64,000 nt of DNA from Clostridiales bacterium Firm_11 (GTDB lineage Bacteria > Bacillota > Clostridia > Christensenellales > Aristaeellaceae): the NCBI GenBank assembly GCA_001604105.1, contig LVAQ01000023.1, positions 62,001 to 126,000 of the forward strand. Reading direction: 5' to 3'. Within the stretch, counting starts at the first letter, position 1, and every line of letters starts with the position of its first letter. Made by a program: the position numbers and the translations under genes. The notes below the pieces were generated by a model that made no database searches, was not told where the DNA came from, and worked only from the letters and a program-made list of their open reading frames with translations. Below are positions 59,916 through 64,000 of this stretch, in pieces.

Positions 59916-61439
59916 TCAACGCGTTTTGCGTGACAAACGCAAAACAGGCAAACGCGAGAGCCCCAGCCCTGCTAAAACCAGGAAGAACGGGGCATACAGG
60001 AACAGATAGCGCGGCCATACCTCAAAGAGCAGCAGGTATGCCGCCACACCAAGAAGCGTAAGCCCCATCAGCGCCGTGCTGCCGTTGCCGCGCGCTCCTG
60101 AAAAGAACGCCAGCAGGCACAGTAGCAGCACGCCAATCCAGATTCCCTGCTCCACGGTTACCAGCCACGGGTGCAAATCGCCCTTTTCATAGAACAGTCG
60201 GCGGAGCAGTATGCTTATCGCATCCTGTCGTACTGGTATTTCCAGCTGTAAAAAGCTGTGATTGGCGGCAAACATACCATCTGAAAACGCCTTGTAGGTT
60301 TTAACCGCAAAGAATGCAGCATGTTCGCCAAGGGTACGGCTGCTCAGCCTCTCCCATGCGCGCGCAATATTGGCCTGCCTTCGCGTGGCAAGATCAGGGA
60401 ATGATATGGAATACGCCAGATCGTCCGGAGAATGGCCGCCATACGTCTGCGCGTTCATGCCAAGCATCAAGTAATGGGTTTCGCTCAGTTGTTCCTGCGG
60501 CTGCGAAGAGCCTGCCAGATATGCCGTGGTCTGATTTTTCCACAGCGTGCCCGGCACCGCGCCCAGTATCATCACAAGTACAACCAGCAATCCTTTTCGC
60601 GCAACCGCCCATGTCCATGGCCGTCTGAAAAGGTATCGCAAGCCGGTAACGATGCCTAGCGCAATCAGGAAAATCAACGCGGTTGGCTTAAGGGAAGCAC
60701 CAAACACGCTCACAAGACTAATCAAAAACCACTTCGGCAGTAGCCGCATGCGCGAGAGGTAGATATACAGCGCCAAAACTGGAAACAACAGCGAAAAGAT
60801 ATCGGTATAGGGCACGGTAATGAGCATGGAAAAGGCGATCCACACTGTGCCCATCAACAGCGTTCCCCAGCAGGCCAGCCTGCTGGGCGTCAGTTTCCTC
60901 ACACACAGCACGCAAAGCAATAACGATAGATTTGCCGCCACAGCGCCGCTATAGGGCAATATGGCATAGGGTACGGCCAGCCCCGCCCGCAGCGCAAGCC
61001 AAAACGGCGCGGCCAGCAGCACCGTCAGCGGCGCGTTGTTGGGGCATAGCCGAAAGTACGATCCATCCACCGCAATGCCTTGCGCGATCAGTTGCGCGTT
61101 TTGGTACACATTTACCACATCAAACCCGGGGTAGTACCAGACGCTGCGCACAAAAAGCAACTGTAAAAGCAACAAGGCCGGGAAATACAACGCGAGTAAC
61201 AACGTTCCACGATTGCTGGCAGGCCATGTTACACGCCCGCGGATCAATGCCACCGCTGCCAGAACCGCCAGCATCACCACTACTAACGCCCAGTTTGGCA
61301 GCAGATAGGGTTGCCGGTAGAACTGCGAAAGCGCCTCCTGCGCAAAAATCAACAGGAGCAATACCCCAAGGAAGAACAGACCCGCCATGATCGATAAGAC
61401 CGCATAAAGCTTCTTCCCGGGTTTGAATGCCGTCATCAT
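59916..61439 (-). CDS. GT-C membrane glycosyltransferase
   Basis: A 507-residue polytopic protein with about 11-12 membrane helices. The first outside loop has VWYYPGFDVVNVYQNAQLIAQG at about 105, with an aspartate in the usual catalytic place of GT-C glycosyltransferases. ITVPYTDIFSLLFPVLALY and SLKPTALIFLIA in the middle helices, and EVWPRYLFLYAPFFLVLAGL near the end, resemble bacterial ArnT/PMT relatives. A soluble loop about 325-410 (QEQLSETHYLMLGMNAQTYG) is exposed. ATG 61439 follows AAAGGAG by 8 bases. It lies upstream of the second GT-C gene (58215-59837) in the same direction with a 78 bp gap, so the two are probably one operon and may act on the same glycan. Confidence 0.82.
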   Translation of the reverse strand: MMTAFKPGKKLYAVLSIMAGLFFLGVLLLLIFAQEALSQFYRQPYLLPNWALVVVMLAVLAAVALIRGRVTWPASNRGTLLLALYFPALLLLQLLFVRSVWYYPGFDVVNVYQNAQLIAQGIAVDGSYFRLCPNNAPLTVLLAAPFWLALRAGLAVPYAILPYSGAVAANLSLLLCVLCVRKLTPSRLACWGTLLMGTVWIAFSMLITVPYTDIFSLLFPVLALYIYLSRMRLLPKWFLISLVSVFGASLKPTALIFLIALGIVTGLRYLFRRPWTWAVARKGLLVVLVMILGAVPGTLWKNQTTAYLAGSSQPQEQLSETHYLMLGMNAQTYGGHSPDDLAYSISFPDLATRRQANIARAWERLSSRTLGEHAAFFAVKTYKAFSDGMFAANHSFLQLEIPVRQDAISILLRRLFYEKGDLHPWLVTVEQGIWIGVLLLCLLAFFSGARGNGSTALMGLTLLGVAAYLLLFEVWPRYLFLYAPFFLVLAGLGLSRLPVLRLSRKTR

Positions 61440-61491
61440 GATGGATGCTCCTTTGCGGTTCATTCATAGACACATGACCAAACTAATGCTG

Positions 61492-61521
61492 ATTGTAACA
61501 CCAATCCTATCCAAACGTCAA
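61492..61521 (-). promoter_or_regulatory. Promoter of the GT-C gene pair
   Basis: On the minus strand TTGACG (61521-61516), an 18 bp spacer and TACAAT (61497-61492), about 50 bp before the start codon. Confidence 0.75.
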
Positions 61522-61656
61522 TTTCTGTTCGCTGTTTGGGTTCGCCACACGCGCAGTGACACATCTGCGCCGTTCCCTACAGAGACTCGGCGAAGCTTTG
61601 ATCGTTGGCAGCGCTCCTGCATAAGCAGCATCTGGCGAAAGCCGATTCCTTGCCTA

Positions 61657-61684
61657 TTGCATTTCCCTATCTTCATGCTATGAT
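61657..61684 (+). promoter_or_regulatory. Promoter of the acyl-CoA synthetase gene
   Basis: TTGCAT at 61657-61662, a 16 bp spacer and TATGAT at 61679-61684 with an extended TGC. The leader of about 125 nt shows no clear regulatory fold. Confidence 0.6.
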
Positions 61685-61814
61685 ATAGGTAGCTGTCCAC
61701 TTCCCCTGTTCGTGATGCCAAGCGTACCACCTGCCGGAGCGAATGTGGACATTTTCTGATGGCGCAGTGCAAACAGCGCCGCCCGTTTGATAATACACAC
61801 AAAGGAGAAACCGC

Positions 61815-64000
61815 ATGGACGAAATTCGTCTGTCCCAGGTGGACGCAATGCTCGCATACGCGCACGCGGATGGCCGCCATACCCTCTATGAGCATGAAGT
61901 ATACGAAATCTTGCGCCTGGCAGGGCTGGAAGTCCCCAAATACCGTTTTGTGCGCGATATCAATCAGGTGGATGCAACGATGCTATCCGAACTAGGCGGG
62001 CAAACCCTGATGGTCAAAATCGTATCCCGCGACCTTGCGCACAACCAGCGCTATGGCGGCGTCAAGAAGGTACGTATCATTGACCCGCTGTTTATCCGCT
62101 TCGTGCTGAGCCAGATGGCCGATGAAGTCCTCTCCCATTTTCCCGAGGGAGAAAAGCCCCGCATTGATGGCTTCCTGCTGGTTGAGTTCCTGCGCTTCAC
62201 ACAGGCCATTGGCGATGAGATCATGATCGGCTTTCAAGAGGATCCCGCGTTTGGAACGGTGGTCACCCTGTCCAAAGGCGGTGACGACGCGGAATTCTTT
62301 GCGAAATACTACGATCCCGCCAACCTGCTCATAGCGCCCATTGCGCTATCCGAAGCGGAAAAACTGCTGTCCAGCTTAAACATACGTCACAAGTACCACG
62401 ATATCGGAAAACCCGAGCGGCTTACGCAAATTGCAAAAAGTGTAACGGCGTTAAGCGAGCTTGGGCTTGCGTATTCGATGCTTTCCGACCGCAACCCCGC
62501 CTTTCACATCAAAGCGCTGGATCTTAACCCCATCGTTTTCACCAAGGACGGCCGCTTTGTTGCCGTTGATGGGTATGCTGAGTTTGAATCGTCATCGGAC
62601 GCATCCACCGCCACGCTTGTAAACCAACAGGGGTTGTCACGCTTTTTTCAGCCAAATGGTGTGGTGGTGGTGGGCGTATCGACCGATCCCACCAAGTACA
62701 GCATGGCGCGCAACATCGTAAGCCTGTTGATGGATTTGGGACGCACCGATATTGCCTGCGTCAACCCCCGCGGCGGAGAAACCGTCATCGGCGGCCGTAC
62801 TTTCAAGCTCTATACCTCCATCGCAGCGCTTGACCACCCCTATGACCTGCTGGTGTATGCCGCGCCCGGGCAGTACTCAATCGATTTTGTTGACACCGTA
62901 CCTGCGGGCAAAAGTGTGATTCTGATTTCCGGCATACCGGCGGATATGCACTATCCGGAGTTTGCGCGGCGTATTGCCGAGGTGAAAAAACCAGATGTTC
63001 GCGTGATCGGCCCCAATTGCATGGGCGTTTTCTCCTCCCCGCGTGACGGGCACCGCGGCGTTAATACCCTGTTTATTGAAGAAAACCGGATGTACATACC
63101 CGTGAGCGAACGCAGCAATGTGGCGCTGCTGACCCAAAGCGGCGCCATGAGCATCACCTGTGTTGAACGCAACCAGTATACCGCCATCTTCCGCAACATC
63201 GTTAGTTTTGGAAACAAGGCGGATGTAAACATTCCTGATCTTGTCGGGTATTTTGAGAAGGATACGCTGATTGATGTGATCGCCATTTATGCCGAAGGCG
63301 TAGGCGCGGGAGAAGGCAGGCAGTTCTATGAGTTGCTTCGCGTATCCCGCAAACCGGTGATCGTATACAAATCCGGCCGTACGGAGGCGGGCGCGAAAGC
63401 GGCTGCGTCTCATACAGCTGCCATGTCCGGCAGTTACGAGGTTTTCCGTGCGGCATGCCTGCAGGGCGGGTGTATCCTTACCGAAGAATTGGACGATTTC
63501 TACAACTTCACCAAAGCCTTTGCCGTACTTGCGCATAAACCGGCACGCGGCTGCCGCGTCGCAGGCGTGGTAAACGCGGGGCTGGAAGCTACCATGAGCG
63601 CGGACATTCTGGACAAGTTAACCCCTGCGGAATTTACGCCGGAGACCGTTGCTGCGTTGCATCAGCTCAACACCCACGGCTTGGTGAACGTGCAGACCTC
63701 TTTTCTGGATTTGACGCCCATGACGGATGACCCCCTCTACGCGAAGTTTATACAAAGCGTACTGGCTGACCCCAATGTAGATTGCCTGTTTGTGGGCATC
63801 GTGCCCCATGTGGACACCCTCAAAACAGTGCAGCAAAACTATCTGGAACCCGATGCCATCGGGCCGCTGCTGGTAAAAGCATTTCATGAGACCAACAAGC
63901 CGGTGGTGGTTTCCGTTAACGCTGGCAAGCACTACCAGCCGCTGATCCGGTATTTGGAGGAGAACGGGTTGCCTGTGTTCAGTGATATCCGCTCGGCCAT
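61815..64000 (+). CDS. NDP-forming acyl-CoA synthetase, ATP-grasp first (cut by window edge)
   Basis: The first 728 codons of a fused acetate/acyl--CoA ligase (ADP-forming) that makes ATP from acyl-CoA. ATG 61815 follows AAAGGAG. Residues 1-235 are the ATP-grasp (beta) part: LMVKIVSRDLAHNQRYGGVKK at about 68, FLLVEFLRFTQAIGDEIMIG at about 120 and ALDLNPIVFTKDG at about 235. Next comes the CoA-binding Rossmann domain (VVVVGVSTDPTKYSMARNI, about 282), then the succinyl-CoA-ligase-like domains. The phosphohistidine is in AAASHTAAMSGSYEV at about 535. The beta-alpha order differs from the alpha-beta order of many archaeal enzymes. The acid used (acetate, propionate, branched) is not told by the sequence. 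Confidence 0.9.
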   Translation, partial: MDEIRLSQVDAMLAYAHADGRHTLYEHEVYEILRLAGLEVPKYRFVRDINQVDATMLSELGGQTLMVKIVSRDLAHNQRYGGVKKVRIIDPLFIRFVLSQMADEVLSHFPEGEKPRIDGFLLVEFLRFTQAIGDEIMIGFQEDPAFGTVVTLSKGGDDAEFFAKYYDPANLLIAPIALSEAEKLLSSLNIRHKYHDIGKPERLTQIAKSVTALSELGLAYSMLSDRNPAFHIKALDLNPIVFTKDGRFVAVDGYAEFESSSDASTATLVNQQGLSRFFQPNGVVVVGVSTDPTKYSMARNIVSLLMDLGRTDIACVNPRGGETVIGGRTFKLYTSIAALDHPYDLLVYAAPGQYSIDFVDTVPAGKSVILISGIPADMHYPEFARRIAEVKKPDVRVIGPNCMGVFSSPRDGHRGVNTLFIEENRMYIPVSERSNVALLTQSGAMSITCVERNQYTAIFRNIVSFGNKADVNIPDLVGYFEKDTLIDVIAIYAEGVGAGEGRQFYELLRVSRKPVIVYKSGRTEAGAKAAASHTAAMSGSYEVFRAACLQGGCILTEELDDFYNFTKAFAVLAHKPARGCRVAGVVNAGLEATMSADILDKLTPAEFTPETVAALHQLNTHGLVNVQTSFLDLTPMTDDPLYAKFIQSVLADPNVDCLFVGIVPHVDTLKTVQQNYLEPDAIGPLLVKAFHETNKPVVVSVNAGKHYQPLIRYLEENGLPVFSDIRSA

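Noticed and set aside
1..64000. CRISPR arrays, prophage, transposons and tRNA genes
   Set aside because: Searched by eye in all gaps; no regularly spaced repeats, no transposase or integrase motifs and no cloverleaf with a TTC-type T-arm were found.

Overview
The window looks like the chromosome of a GC-moderate, anaerobic, Gram-positive-type member of the Clostridia. The evidence is a phenylalanine T-box leader in front of pheST, a dgt-like/dnaG/rpoD operon, a long-form hibernation factor, KtrAB potassium uptake, a trimeric [FeFe] hydrogenase, a clostripain-type protease, strong AGGAGG-like ribosome binding sites and TTGACA/TATAAT promoters. A placement near Christensenellales-like gut clostridia is only a guess. 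No phage, insertion sequence, CRISPR array or tRNA gene was seen. It reads as core chromosome with an unusually rich set of fused, duplicated or degenerate envelope proteins.

Layout. Positions 1-5.2 kb hold the start of a membrane protein, RNase P RNA, a small membrane protein and the T-box-controlled pheS-pheT operon. 5.2-7.3 kb hold a frameshifted GNAT acetyltransferase and a VanZ-RDD membrane protein. 7.4-15.3 kb form a macromolecular-synthesis cluster (dGTPase-like, dnaG, rpoD, trmK, nif3, a coiled-coil zinc-ribbon protein, pyrimidine nucleoside phosphorylase). 15.6-29.4 kb mix several secreted proteins of unknown role with hpf, mnmA, a HAD-thymidylate kinase fusion, an Orn/Lys/Arg decarboxylase-fold enzyme, ygiQ and a tandem chagasin-type inhibitor. 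29.6-35.5 kb carry glycerol-1-phosphate dehydrogenase, ychF, an ATP-grasp enzyme and a secreted clostripain-family protease. 35.7-47.7 kb carry a lipase-like protein, a PAP2-DgkA fusion, a CapA-fold protein without its metal motifs, an isomerase, an esterase, ktrBA, pepT, a phosphohexomutase and a DUF2461 protein. 47.8-56.9 kb carry a CARDB-type surface protein with a tyrosine/aspartate-rich cytoplasmic tail and the three-gene hydrogenase operon behind a leader of about 590 nt. 57-64 kb carry a CHAP-type wall hydrolase, two GT-C glycosyltransferases and the start of an NDP-forming acyl-CoA synthetase.

How the genes may work together. Much of the accessory content points to the envelope. The PAP2-DgkA fusion could make undecaprenyl phosphate by both salvage routes, the two GT-C enzymes use polyprenyl-phosphate sugars, the CHAP protein can cut wall peptides, and the VanZ-RDD, CARDB and CapA-like proteins are membrane-bound. 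The hydrogenase operon probably re-oxidises NADH and ferredoxin. The acyl-CoA synthetase at the right edge would make ATP from acyl-CoA, which fits a fermenter.

The most unusual items are the HAD-thymidylate kinase fusion, the PAP2-DgkA fusion, the CapA-fold protein with all metal motifs replaced, the HydB-NfnB-like fusion with its long repeat-bearing leader, the tyrosine-rich tail of the CARDB protein, and a secreted double chagasin domain encoded a few kilobases from a secreted cysteine protease. No single wholly new multi-gene system could be shown from the sequence alone.
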